Source: Mycobacterium mantenii (GTDB taxonomy: Bacteria; Actinomycetota; Actinomycetes; Mycobacteriales; Mycobacteriaceae). Taken from it: a stretch of 64,000 nt of DNA. How positions within the stretch are numbered: position 1 is the stretch's first letter; every line of letters starts with the position of its first letter. The translations under genes and the position numbers were made by a program. The notes under the pieces were generated by a model. The model was not told the origin of the DNA, made no database searches, and saw only the letters and a list, made by a program, of their open reading frames with translations. This document shows positions 37,511 through 45,798 of this stretch, piece after piece. The DNA is taken from contig NZ_AP022590.1 of the NCBI RefSeq assembly GCF_010731775.1, positions 4,712,001 through 4,776,000 of the forward strand. The letters are read 5' to 3'.

Positions 37511-37540
37511 CACAGCGTCTACGAAAGTGCCGGAGCGAGG

Positions 37541-37807
37541 CTACTTTCCGGTGCGCTCGCGGTGCGTGCATCCCGGCCAGCAACACGGCCGGCGCTTGCC
37601 CTCTTCCAGCTCCTCCTGGGTCCGGCGGATGCGGCGCTCTCGGGTCGCCTGCTGCTTGGCATCCTCGACCCAACAGATGAACTCGTTTCGTGCCAGCGGC
37701 GTGATGTCCTTCCAGGCGGCAAGTGCGGTGGCGTTGCCGATCAGCGAGTCGCGCAGATCCGCCGGCACCTTGTGCACCACCCCGCCAGGCACGCGCTGGC
37801 CGCTCAC
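37541..37807 (-). CDS. YdeI/OmdA (bacteriocin-protection) domain protein
   Basis: An 88-residue protein consisting of VHKVPADLRDSLIGNATALA, AWKDITPLARNEFICWVEDA and KQQATRERRIRRTQEELEEG, the C-terminal helical block of the YdeI/OmdA family (stand-alone here). Ends with a Cys-rich RRPCCWPGCTHRERTGK. ATG 37807 overlaps the stop of the gene upstream (ATGA), so it is the second gene of a two-gene operon. Role unknown. Confidence 0.75.
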   Translation of the reverse strand: MSGQRVPGGVVHKVPADLRDSLIGNATALAAWKDITPLARNEFICWVEDAKQQATRERRIRRTQEELEEGKRRPCCWPGCTHRERTGK

Positions 37808-38697
37808 TGGCCGACCAACTGCGCGCTGTCGTTGTGTAATTCGTTGCGGCGCAACGTCATCGGCGTGAGAGCGGGGACGTCGGCTCCTGCGATCACGGCG
37901 CGGGTGATCGGGGTGAGCGCCCGGAACAGCGTCTCGACCTCGTCGTCGCTGAGCGCGTCGAGTGCGGACAGGGCCAGCGTGTCGGTGGTCAATTCGATGT
38001 GGTCCTTGAGTTCCCGTCCGGCTGCGGTCAGCGTTCCGTCGTCGTCGAGCACCCCCCGCTCGGCAAGCCGTTGCTCGTGTTGACGCCAGGATGTCTCGTC
38101 GTAGTCACGGGTGCGGGCGAGGTAGTCGCGGGAGACGTTGCCCGCCGCGGCATGCAAGACGTTGGATTCCCGGCCGGAGATGCCGGCGGCGGCCAGCACC
38201 GCCACGTGCGCGTCGCCACGTTGTTCGCGCAGCAGCGTGGTGGCGTGCCATAGCGCGGACAGCGGGTCGTCCGGCCAGGGCAGCGCCAGGTTCGCGGCGA
38301 ACAGCGGACGCGCGTCGAGCGGAGCCTGGCGGGCCGCTCTGCCCGCCAGTTCGGCTGCGACGCGGACGTTTTCGTCTGATCCCAGGCCATAGCGGCGTAG
38401 CGCCGCCACCGCGGACTCCTGCCGAGCCTGCAATGCGGCCTGCGGACCCGCGATCTCCCATGCCGCCGGCAGTGCCTTGGCGACCCGTTCGGGTGCGAAG
38501 TTGTAGAACACCGCGGTGACCATCTCCCGCGGAACCATGCCCAGCGGCGCCGAGCGTGCCGCGAAATAGCCCATCCAGAAACCCCGGTAGCCCAGCGCAT
38601 CCAACGCCGCCCGCGCCTCGGGCGCGAAATACGTCACCGCGTGCACCGGCTCGTATCGATCGAAGAAGCGTCGGGCCAGCACCGGTTGTCGTCGCAT
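37804..38697 (-). CDS. SCO6745-type helical protein (SalK-like family)
   Basis: A 297-residue protein: RRFFDRYEPVHAVTYFAPEA, GFWMGYFAARSAPLGMVPRE, TAVFYNFAPERVAKALPAAW, WHATTLLREQRGDAHVAVLA, LAERGVLDDDGTLTAAGREL. This is the actinobacterial SCO6745/SalK pattern; the last part resembles a winged helix. No biochemical role is established. ATG 38697 (MRRQPVLARRFF) is preferred; an upstream start at 38751 would leave only about 30 bp to the divergent Nudix gene. Confidence 0.75.
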   Translation of the reverse strand: MRRQPVLARRFFDRYEPVHAVTYFAPEARAALDALGYRGFWMGYFAARSAPLGMVPREMVTAVFYNFAPERVAKALPAAWEIAGPQAALQARQESAVAALRRYGLGSDENVRVAAELAGRAARQAPLDARPLFAANLALPWPDDPLSALWHATTLLREQRGDAHVAVLAAAGISGRESNVLHAAAGNVSRDYLARTRDYDETSWRQHEQRLAERGVLDDDGTLTAAGRELKDHIELTTDTLALSALDALSDDEVETLFRALTPITRAVIAGADVPALTPMTLRRNELHNDSAQLVGQ

Positions 38698-38779
38698 GCT
38701 GGCAGTTAACCACCGGCGCCCGCCACGACCAAGGACGGACCTGTGCGGCACGCCAAGCGTCTCAGCCTAGGCTCGAGAA

Positions 38780-39499
38780 GTGACCATCCCTTATGACCAG
38801 CCACTGCGCGAGCGGATTCGAGGCAATCTGGCCGGCCACGAGCGCCGCGTGGTGACCGACCCGACGAAGCGGCACGCGGCCGTCGCGGTGGTGCTCGTCG
38901 ACTCCGAGGTGGGGGAGGACCGGGTGGATCCGGTGTCGGTGGACGATTGGAATGCCGGTCGCCCGATGCCCGCGGCACACCTGGACGGTCGCATGGTCGA
39001 TGTGTCCGGCGGCGCGGCGTTTCTGCTGTGCCGCAGGGCCTCTCGACTCAACTCGCATGCGGCGCAGTGGGCCCTCCCGGGCGGCCGGCTCGATCCGGGC
39101 GAGACAGTGGTCGACGCGGCGCTGCGCGAACTGCACGAGGAGGTCGGCATCGAGCTGCCCGATTCGGCGGTGCTGGGTTTGCTCGACGACTACCCCACCC
39201 GTTCCGGATACGTGATCACCCCGGTGGTGGTGTGGGGAGACGGACGGCTCGAACCGCATCCGGCCCCCGACGAAGTTGTGGCCGTCTACCGGGTGGGGCT
39301 ACACCAGCTCCTGCGCGACGACTCGCCACGCTTCATCGACATCCCGGAAAGCCCGCGACCGGTCGTGCAAATCCCGTTGGGTAACGACCTCATCCACGCG
39401 CCCACCGGCGCCGTGCTGCTGCAGTTGCGATGGTTGTGCCTGGAAGGGCGAGCCGATCCGGTCGACGGGTTGGAACAACCGGTTTTCGCGTGGAAGTAG
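38780..39499 (+). CDS. Nudix hydrolase
   Basis: A 239-residue protein. The Nudix box is at about residues 101-123: GGRLDPGETVVDAALRELHEEVG..., matching Gx5Ex7REUxEExGU. The region before it (VAVVLVDSEV, AAFLLCRRASRLNSHAAQWA) and the ALPGG lead-in suit the CoA pyrophosphatase-like subgroup, but substrate is uncertain. GTG 38780. Divergent from the SCO6745-type gene, convergent with the HAD gene. Confidence 0.88.
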   Translation: MTIPYDQPLRERIRGNLAGHERRVVTDPTKRHAAVAVVLVDSEVGEDRVDPVSVDDWNAGRPMPAAHLDGRMVDVSGGAAFLLCRRASRLNSHAAQWALPGGRLDPGETVVDAALRELHEEVGIELPDSAVLGLLDDYPTRSGYVITPVVVWGDGRLEPHPAPDEVVAVYRVGLHQLLRDDSPRFIDIPESPRPVVQIPLGNDLIHAPTGAVLLQLRWLCLEGRADPVDGLEQPVFAWK

Positions 39500-39516
39500 T
39501 AGGTGCGGGGCTCGCT

Positions 39517-40272
39517 TCAGCGTCGGCCCGGCGCACCGAACAGCAAGTCCGCCAATTCGTTCAGCGAGGTGCCCGAGACGTCCCAGGCGTCCAAGGGCTC
39601 GGGACCCGGTTCCCGGCCCAGCCCGTTTTCCCCTGGCCGCGCGACGAAACCCGTGGCCAGGCCGCTCTTCTGGGCCGCCGCGAGGTCGGAGGGGTGCGCC
39701 GCCACCAGCATCACTTCACCGGGGTCCAGACCCAGCAGCCGGACGGGAGTTTGGTAGGCACGCGGATCGGGCTTGAAGGCCTTGCTGACGTCGGAACCGA
39801 GCACCACATCCCAGGGCAGGCCCGCGTACTTCGCCATATCGACGAGCAGTCCGGTGTTGCCGTTGGACAGCGGCCCGACGACGGCGTGTTGCTTCATAGC
39901 AGCGATGCCGTCGACGCTGTCCGGCCACGGTGGCAGCCAACGCCACGACCGGGCGAGCGCCTCCACCTCGTCACCGGGCAGCGCGTCGGTGGTGATTCCG
40001 AACTTCTCGAAGGAAGCGAGCAGGTTTTCTCGGTGCAGAACGTCCAGCGACACGAATTCCCGCAGGCCCGAGCGGACTTCGGACATTGAGGGCACGTACC
40101 GGCTACGCCATTCCACCGCGAATGCGTCTGGGTCGAGGGTGATGTTATGGCGTCGTGCGAAATGCCGCACCGAGTCGGCGATCCCGGCACGCCAATCGAC
40201 GACCGTTCCGAAGGTATCGAACAGAACGGCGCGGACTGCCCGGCCGGTCGAGGGCGATCGGTAAACGGCCAT
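39517..40272 (-). CDS. haloacid dehalogenase, type II (HAD family)
   Basis: A 251-residue HAD protein: motif I VLFDTFGTVVDWR (nucleophile Asp), motif II PLSNGNTGLLVDM (Ser/Asn), Lys in SKAFKPDPRAYQ and motif IV EVMLVAAHPSDLAAAQ. The AAHPSDL block is typical of (S)-2-haloacid dehalogenases. Motif I is DTFGT rather than DxDxT, as in dehalogenases, which do not need Mg. ATG 40272. Confidence 0.88.
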   Translation of the reverse strand: MAVYRSPSTGRAVRAVLFDTFGTVVDWRAGIADSVRHFARRHNITLDPDAFAVEWRSRYVPSMSEVRSGLREFVSLDVLHRENLLASFEKFGITTDALPGDEVEALARSWRWLPPWPDSVDGIAAMKQHAVVGPLSNGNTGLLVDMAKYAGLPWDVVLGSDVSKAFKPDPRAYQTPVRLLGLDPGEVMLVAAHPSDLAAAQKSGLATGFVARPGENGLGREPGPEPLDAWDVSGTSLNELADLLFGAPGRR

Positions 40273-40476
40273 TCCTCAGGCTAGCGCCGCGCGCGGCGGC
40301 ACGGCGGGCACCGACAGTAATCTCGCCGTTGAGGATTGCAACCTGGGACGGGGCATGGCAAGCGCCGATCTGTGGCACGACGTGCTGCTGGCCCAGCCAC
40401 AACCGCGCGGCGACGGGCTCACCATCCGGGATCGCCCGTAGCGGAACCCAGGTGCCCGAGGTCGGGGCGGACGAAC

Positions 40477-41079
40477 TCACCGGCGACTAGAGCGGCGGCG
40501 TGGCCGCCTGTCGCCCGTCGTGCCGGCCGACAGGCGACGTTCGACGATGCTCAGCGCGCGCTCGGCCCATCGAATGTTCTCCTCTTCGAACGAGATTCCG
40601 CGCATCAACGTCAGGTAGGGTCCAACTCTTTCGGTCTGGGCCAGGTAGTCGCCTTCGGTGCGTCCGTCCAGCATTCGCGCTCGCAATCGTTCGTAGCGTT
40701 GCACTTTGGCGCCCGCCCAGTGCAGGCGTTCGCGAATGAATTCCCGGACCGCCTCGATGTCTCCGGCGTCGGCGGCCTGGACCTTGACCAGCAGTTCGTC
40801 GCGGATGACCGAGGGCTTCGGTGCCTGCGCCGTGAACCGCCGGATCGCGTCCCGGCCGGCCTCGGTCAGCGAGAACATGCGCTTGTTGGGCCGGCGCTCT
40901 TGATGCACCACTCGGGCCTGGATGAGGCCTTGCTCAGCGAGCCGGTCGAGTTCGCGATACAGCTGCTGCGGGGTGGCCGGCCAGAAGTTGGCGACCGAGG
41001 CGTCGAAGCCTTTGGCCATGTCGTATCCGGACGATTCGCCCTCGAGCAGGGCGGCCAACACCGCGTCACGCAGCGACAT
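40477..41079 (-). CDS. PadR-family transcriptional regulator
   Basis: A 200-residue protein. The N-terminal winged helix is MSLRDAVLAALLEGESSGYD, then FWPATPQQLYRELDRLAEQG and ARVVHQERRPNKRMFSLTEA; the C-terminal half is the Vir/PadR_C dimerisation coil (REFIRERLHWAGAKVQRYER). PadR repressors control neighbouring detoxification or efflux genes. Divergent from the SnoaL-like/LLM pair; the 120-bp gap holds two candidate operators. Confidence 0.9.
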   Translation of the reverse strand: MSLRDAVLAALLEGESSGYDMAKGFDASVANFWPATPQQLYRELDRLAEQGLIQARVVHQERRPNKRMFSLTEAGRDAIRRFTAQAPKPSVIRDELLVKVQAADAGDIEAVREFIRERLHWAGAKVQRYERLRARMLDGRTEGDYLAQTERVGPYLTLMRGISFEEENIRWAERALSIVERRLSAGTTGDRRPRRRSSRR

Positions 41080-41105
41080 TGGTCGATGCTACAACGATGC
41101 GATTA

Positions 41106-41184
41106 GTCAACAAAGTGACCAACCACACCCTGGACAGCGCGCGCCCGGCACCCTAGCGTCGAGCACACTTACTCAACAAGTTGA
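41106..41184. promoter_or_regulatory. two candidate PadR operators
   Basis: GTCAACAAAGTGAC (41106-41119, arms GTCA/TGAC) and TCAACAAGTTGA (41173-41184, arms TCAAC/GTTGA) share the core TCAACAA and lie on either side of the divergent gap between padR and the SnoaL-like gene. Autoregulation is inferred. Confidence 0.4.
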
Positions 41185-41200
41185 TTATGTGAGGCCGCAG

Positions 41201-41623
41201 ATGCACCCGTTCCGCAAAGCCGTCGAAGAGCGCGACGAGAAGAGCATCCAGGCGATGCTGGCCGACTCCGTGGTCTTCACCAGCCCGGTGGCCTTCAAGC
41301 CCTACGTCGGCAAGCCGATCACGGCCGCCATCCTGCGCGGGGTGTTGCGAATCTTCGAGGACTTCCACTACATCCGCGAGATCCACGACCCCGAAGGCCG
41401 CGACCACGCCTTCGTGTTCGAGACCGGAATAGTTGGGGTGCCGGGGGTGACGATCACCGGATGCGACTTCCTGCACTTCAACGACGACGGTCTGATCGAC
41501 GACTTCATGGTGATGGTGCGGCCGCTGTCGGGCGCGACGGCTCTGTCCGAGGCGATGGGTGCGCAGTTTGAACGCATCCAACAGGAGGCGCTCGAATTGG
41601 CCAATCAATCCGGCACCGCGTAG
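41201..41623 (+). CDS. SnoaL-like/NTF2-fold protein
   Basis: A 140-residue protein of the SnoaL/NTF2 fold: HPFRKAVEERDEKSIQAMLA, DSVVFTSPVAFKPYVGKP, EIHDPEGRDHAFVFETGIVG, GCDFLHFNDDGLIDDFMVMV. Such folds act as isomerases, cyclases or binding proteins. ATG 41201 chosen; GTG 41189 would add four residues. Five bases before the next gene, so it is co-transcribed with the LLM oxidoreductase. Confidence 0.75.
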   Translation: MHPFRKAVEERDEKSIQAMLADSVVFTSPVAFKPYVGKPITAAILRGVLRIFEDFHYIREIHDPEGRDHAFVFETGIVGVPGVTITGCDFLHFNDDGLIDDFMVMVRPLSGATALSEAMGAQFERIQQEALELANQSGTA

Positions 41624-41628
41624 AAGTA

Positions 41629-42672
41629 ATGACCATGCGGATTGGACTGAGCGTCAACTATGCGGGCGGCTTCAAGGATGTGGCCGTCGAAGTGGCCGAC
41701 CTGGAACGCGCCGGACTGGACATAGTCTTTGTCCCCGAGGCATATTCGTTCGACGCGGTGAGCGCACTGGGCTACCTGGCCGCGAGCACTCAACGGGTCG
41801 GGCTGGCCTCGGGCATCCTGCAGCTCTACACCCGAACCCCCACCCTGACCGCGATGACCGCGGCCGGCCTGGACTACGTCTCCGATGGCCGGTTCACTCT
41901 GGGCCTGGGCGCGTCCGGACCGCAGGTCATCGAGGGGTTCCACGGTGTTCCCTACGATGCTCCGATCGGCCGGACTCGCGAAGTCATCGAGATCTGCCGC
42001 CAGGTGTGGCGACGCGAGACCGTGCAACACCAAGGCAAGCACTACACGATCCCGCTGCCCGCCGGCCAGGGCACCGGACTCGGCAAGCCGCTCAAGCTGA
42101 TCAATCAGCCTGTCCGAGAGCGCATTCCGATACTGGTGGCCGCGCTGGGGCCTAAGAATGTCGAACTGGCGGCCGAGATCGCCGAGGGCTGGCAACCCAT
42201 CTTCTATCTGCCCGAGAAGGCGAAGGACGTGTGGGGGGATTCGCTGGCCGCCGGCCGGGCCAAGCGCGACCCCGACCTGGGTGAGCTCGACATCTACGCC
42301 GGTCCCGTGCTGGCCATTGGCGAAAATGTCGAGCCGCTAAGGGAATTCGTCAAACCGCACCTGGCGCTCTACATCGGCGGGATGGGTGCCAAGGGCAAGA
42401 ACTTCTATCATGCGCTGGCCACGAAGTACGGCTACGGACCGCAAGCCGACCGGATTCAGGAGCTCTACCTGGCGGGTGATAAAGAGGGCGCCGCCAAGGT
42501 GGTGCCCGACGATCTGGTGCGAGACGTCAACTTGATCGGTACCCGCGAGTTCGTCAAGGAACGTCTGGCGGCCTTCCGTGAGGCGGGGGTGACCACCCTC
42601 AACGTGGCGCCCATCGCGGCCACGACGGCTGAGCGAATCAAGCTGATCGAGACGTTGCGCCAACTGGTTTGA
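41629..42672 (+). CDS. LLM-class F420-dependent oxidoreductase (Rv3520c-like)
   Basis: A 347-residue TIM-barrel luciferase-like enzyme: MRIGLSVNYAGGFKDVAVEV, IVFVPEAYSFDAVSALGYLA, LASGILQLYTRTPTLTAMTA, SDGRFTLGLGASGPQVIEGF, HGVPYDAPIGRTREVIEICR. The pattern matches the mycobacterial group of Rv3520c, predicted to use F420. Starts at ATG 41629 or 41635. Together with the SnoaL-like protein it is probably under PadR control, suggesting oxidation or detoxification of a xenobiotic or lipid. Confidence 0.88.
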   Translation: MTMRIGLSVNYAGGFKDVAVEVADLERAGLDIVFVPEAYSFDAVSALGYLAASTQRVGLASGILQLYTRTPTLTAMTAAGLDYVSDGRFTLGLGASGPQVIEGFHGVPYDAPIGRTREVIEICRQVWRRETVQHQGKHYTIPLPAGQGTGLGKPLKLINQPVRERIPILVAALGPKNVELAAEIAEGWQPIFYLPEKAKDVWGDSLAAGRAKRDPDLGELDIYAGPVLAIGENVEPLREFVKPHLALYIGGMGAKGKNFYHALATKYGYGPQADRIQELYLAGDKEGAAKVVPDDLVRDVNLIGTREFVKERLAAFREAGVTTLNVAPIAATTAERIKLIETLRQLV

Positions 42673-42675
42673 TCA

Positions 42676-43923
42676 TCACCCGCGTGCCGGGCCCGCTCCG
42701 TCCTGGCGGTGACTATCCCGCCGTAACCGGACCGCCCTGGCGACGGCCGCCGCCAATGCCAGCACCGCCATCACGGACAAAATCACCAGCGAGGCCGCGG
42801 ACCCGACGGTGGCCAATATCAGCGGAAGCGCAAAGCCGACGTACGTGACGACGTAGAACACTCCGGTCAGGGCGCCGCGCAGGTGTGGCGGCGCGGCGGC
42901 CTCCAGGTCGATCAAGCCTTCGCGTAGGCACAGGCCGGATGCGCAGCCGAGGACAAGCAAGAGCGGCAGGCCCAACGCCGGGGTCACGGCCGGCGGCGCC
43001 AGCGCGGCCATCGCGTAGCCGAGCGCTGCCAGCATCGCACCGGCGGTACCGGCCTGCGGCCCCCACCGCAGCGCGCGCGCCAGCACTTGTACGACACCGC
43101 TGACGCCGTTGACGACCAGGGTGGCCATGCCGGCCGCCATCGGGGCCGCCAGCGCGGTGTGCAACCGGGTGGGGATCGTGACGAATCCCAGTGTTGCCGA
43201 GGCGTACACCCACGGCGCCAGCGGCATGGCCCAACTCAGGGCCCGGCTCAATCCCTGCGCCGCCGGGGCTGTCGGCGCCGCTCGTCCCGAGTCGTAGTCC
43301 TTCGCCGGCCGGGTCACCTCGATGCGTCGCGCCGCGCCGACGACGGCGACCGTTGCCAGGACGACAATGGCGGCGGCGACGCCGAACGACACGCGGATGC
43401 CGGATGGCCCGGCCGACACGATAAAGCCCCCGGCGAATGGCCCCAGGGCGAAACCGGCCGTGAGTACCGCTCCGGCGGCCGCGGCACCGGCGGGGCCTCG
43501 CAGATCTGAAGCCCACGCGGTGCATGAGCTGATGGCGAGGCCCACACCGACGCCGACGATCAGGCGACCCAGCAGCAGGGCCTCCGTGTGCTGGGACAGC
43601 AGCATCACCGTCGTCCCCGCCAAGGCGGCCGCCGAACCGGCCAGCGCCACCGACCGCCGCCCGAGCGCGTCCGACGTGCGCCCGCCGATCAGCAACCCGG
43701 GCAGCAGGCCCACCGCGTAGATGCCGAAGATCCCGTCGAGCGTGGCCGTGGTGAGGTGCTCACCGTCGCTGATCACCGGCATCAAACCGACGAAGTGGTT
43801 GGCCACCCATCCCGTTGCCAGCAGCAGAGCCAACACGCTGACGAACAGCGCCTGACCTCCCGCCGGCTGGTGTCCCGTTCGGGCACCGCCCTCCTGGCCG
43901 ATGCGCACATTCGACGAGGTCAC
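42676..43923 (-). CDS. MFS transporter
   Basis: A 415-residue 12-helix transporter: LLIGGRTSDALGRRSVALAG (loop 2-3 signature), LLGRLIVGVGVGLAISSCTA, GAVLTAGFALGPFAGGFIVS, TGVFYVVTYVGFALPLILAT. Looks like a drug/metabolite exporter of the DHA type, substrate unknown. GTG 43923 lies 7 nt behind GGAGG and is chosen over 43941. Convergent with the LLM gene with only 3 bp between stops. Confidence 0.85.
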   Translation of the reverse strand: MTSSNVRIGQEGGARTGHQPAGGQALFVSVLALLLATGWVANHFVGLMPVISDGEHLTTATLDGIFGIYAVGLLPGLLIGGRTSDALGRRSVALAGSAAALAGTTVMLLSQHTEALLLGRLIVGVGVGLAISSCTAWASDLRGPAGAAAAGAVLTAGFALGPFAGGFIVSAGPSGIRVSFGVAAAIVVLATVAVVGAARRIEVTRPAKDYDSGRAAPTAPAAQGLSRALSWAMPLAPWVYASATLGFVTIPTRLHTALAAPMAAGMATLVVNGVSGVVQVLARALRWGPQAGTAGAMLAALGYAMAALAPPAVTPALGLPLLLVLGCASGLCLREGLIDLEAAAPPHLRGALTGVFYVVTYVGFALPLILATVGSAASLVILSVMAVLALAAAVARAVRLRRDSHRQDGAGPARG

Positions 43924-44156
43924 CGAGGTCCTCCCTCCCAAAACCAGAGTGCATCTGCGACCGGCCGACCTTGGTAGAACGCGACGTCACCTGGGCAGTT
44001 ATTCCCGCTGAGCGCGATGACACCGCGGCGGCACCGCGATGCCGACGGTGCGAAGCCCGCCTGCAAACACGGCGATCGCCGGTTCGGATACCCCATCGGG
44101 GTTTGAAATCAGGCGATTTGGTGTACTGATACCACTACTCGCACCCAGGAAGGCAA

Positions 44157-44438
44157 ATGATGAAGTACATTGCGGCAGCCACGATCGCGATCTCCGTCTT
44201 GCTGTCCAGCGCGTGTTCGGCCTCACAGGTCATCAACACCGGCGGCGACACCAAGTGCAAAGACTTCACCACGCAGGACGAAAAGAAGCAGAACGACGAA
44301 GTCAGCAAGATGCTCAAAGACAAGAGCGGTGCCGACCCGACCAATGTGGAGATCTCCGCAACGCGGCTCTCGGCCATGACGTACTGCCAGACACTCGGCA
44401 AGCCGGACACCAAGATCTCCGAGGCACCGCACGGCTGA
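44157..44438 (+). CDS. small lipoprotein, HdeA-like
   Basis: A 93-residue predicted lipoprotein: signal KYIAAATIAISVLLSSAC with lipidated Cys20. The mature part TKCKDFTTQDEKKQNDEVSK and MTYCQTLGKPDTKISEAPHG has two further Cys (a likely disulfide) and a charged helix, the pattern of HdeA/YmgD-type periplasmic proteins. In enterobacteria HdeA is an acid-stress chaperone; the mycobacterial role is untested. ATG 44157 or 44160 behind AGGAAGG. Confidence 0.75.
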   Translation: MMKYIAAATIAISVLLSSACSASQVINTGGDTKCKDFTTQDEKKQNDEVSKMLKDKSGADPTNVEISATRLSAMTYCQTLGKPDTKISEAPHG

Positions 44439-44818
44439 CGGAGCCCGCCCCGGGCCGGTTCCGGTCGGGAGCCGGTTGTACGCAATCCGCAACTGCGCAG
44501 CGGGATTTCGCGGTGTCCGACACGGCGGTTACTACGGCGCGGCTAACCCTCGCTTTCGACGACGGGGGACCGGGATCGATAAACGCCGGGTGAAAGAGAC
44601 TGTGCCACGAACGCATTGGCGGTCAACGTCAGGCGCGAAGGTCCGCTCCGGACAATTTGGACCGTTGAACGCGCCGCCCCCATAACCGGGAGCGCGCTTT
44701 ACCCGCGGTCGCCACGCTGGCCTCGACCTCCCCTGCAGGACGATCGGAAGGGGCGGCCGTTGCACAATCGTCCCCAAAATGCCGTCACGCTGCGTCGGCG
44801 CACCCGCACAATGACGCG
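44439..44818. other. 380-bp intergenic region
   Basis: No open frame on either strand has both a ribosome site and mycobacterial-type protein content. The first 40 bp are GC-rich with short inverted CCGG repeats that may act as a terminator for the lipoprotein gene. Otherwise nothing recognised. Confidence 0.45.
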
Positions 44819-45760
44819 ATGCACACCGCTGACGGTTCCCGTCGATGCCTGTTGGCCATCGCGTTGCTGGTTGCATCGGTGGGATGCGGCGAACCGGCAC
44901 ACAACCGCGGTGCACCGGCGTCAGACGGCGATTTCGCGGGTCCGGTCGAGATCGGCAATGGCCGGCACATTTATCTCGAATGTCACGGAAAGGGTGGTCC
45001 GACAGTCATTTTGGAGTCCGGCTATCACAACTCGTCGGATCCGTGGGATCACTCCGATGCCGCGACGCCGGCAACGGGTCCGGCCGTGCTGCCTGCCCTC
45101 GCCACCGACCACCGCGTCTGCGCCTATGACCGGCCCGGCACCCTGCGCTATCCCGATCCGCCCAGCATCACCGACCGCAGTTCACCGGTTGCGATGCCAC
45201 GCACCGCGCAGGACGTGGTCCAGGACCTGCACGCGTTACTCGCCGCCGCGCATCTTCCCGCCCCGTACACGTTGGTCGGGCATTCGCTGGGCGGGTTGTT
45301 CATCCGGCTGTATGCCCAGACCTATCCCGACCAGGTGCGGGCGTGCGCGTTCGTCGACGCCTTTCCGGTCGAGATTCCGGGCCTGATGGGATCGGATTGG
45401 CCGATGTATCGCCAGGCGCTGGACCAGCCGTTGCCGCAGTTCGCGAATTCGCCGTCGTTCGAGGTGATCGACATCGACAAGAGCGTCGCGCAGGTCGGTG
45501 CGGCCCCGACGTTCCCGCCCGTCCCCACCGTCGTATTGACCAGGACCGAGCCGTTCGCGATCCCCGGCACCGTCTCGGCCGAGCAGAGCGCGAAGCTCGA
45601 GCAGGTGTGGAGAGAGGCGTCGGCGGATCTGATCGCGCTGCGGCCACAGACACCGCACATGATCGCGACCGGCAGCGACCACTTCATCCAAATCCACCAG
45701 CCCGACCTGGTGGTGGCCGGCGTACGTCTGGCGATGCAGAGATCGGACCCGCACCGCTGA
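44819..45760 (+). CDS. alpha/beta hydrolase lipoprotein
   Basis: A 313-residue exported hydrolase. The signal is CLLAIALLVASVGC with lipidated Cys23. The fold: GRHIYLECHGKGGPTVILES (oxyanion strand), RVCAYDRPGTLRYPDPPSIT, nucleophile YTLVGHSLGGLFIRLYAQTY, and catalytic His in IATGSDHFIQIHQPDL. Likely an esterase or lipase at the outer face of the membrane. ATG 44819. Convergent with the Eis-family gene. Confidence 0.85.
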   Translation: MHTADGSRRCLLAIALLVASVGCGEPAHNRGAPASDGDFAGPVEIGNGRHIYLECHGKGGPTVILESGYHNSSDPWDHSDAATPATGPAVLPALATDHRVCAYDRPGTLRYPDPPSITDRSSPVAMPRTAQDVVQDLHALLAAAHLPAPYTLVGHSLGGLFIRLYAQTYPDQVRACAFVDAFPVEIPGLMGSDWPMYRQALDQPLPQFANSPSFEVIDIDKSVAQVGAAPTFPPVPTVVLTRTEPFAIPGTVSAEQSAKLEQVWREASADLIALRPQTPHMIATGSDHFIQIHQPDLVVAGVRLAMQRSDPHR

Positions 45761-45791
45761 CGCCGCCGGTGTGCGCCGCACCGGGTGTCAG
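45757..45791. terminator. bidirectional stem-loop between convergent genes
   Basis: Outer arms CTGAC/GTCAG and inner arms CCGGTG-TGCGCCG-CACCGG form a hairpin starting at the hydrolase stop codon, between convergent hydrolase and Eis-family genes. No U-tract on either side. Confidence 0.5.
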
Positions 45792-45798
45792 CTCCGAC

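Noticed and set aside
40273..40476. Possible small gene between the HAD and padR genes on either strand
   Set aside because: Short frames are open on both strands but none has a ribosome site or recognisable content; left as non-coding.
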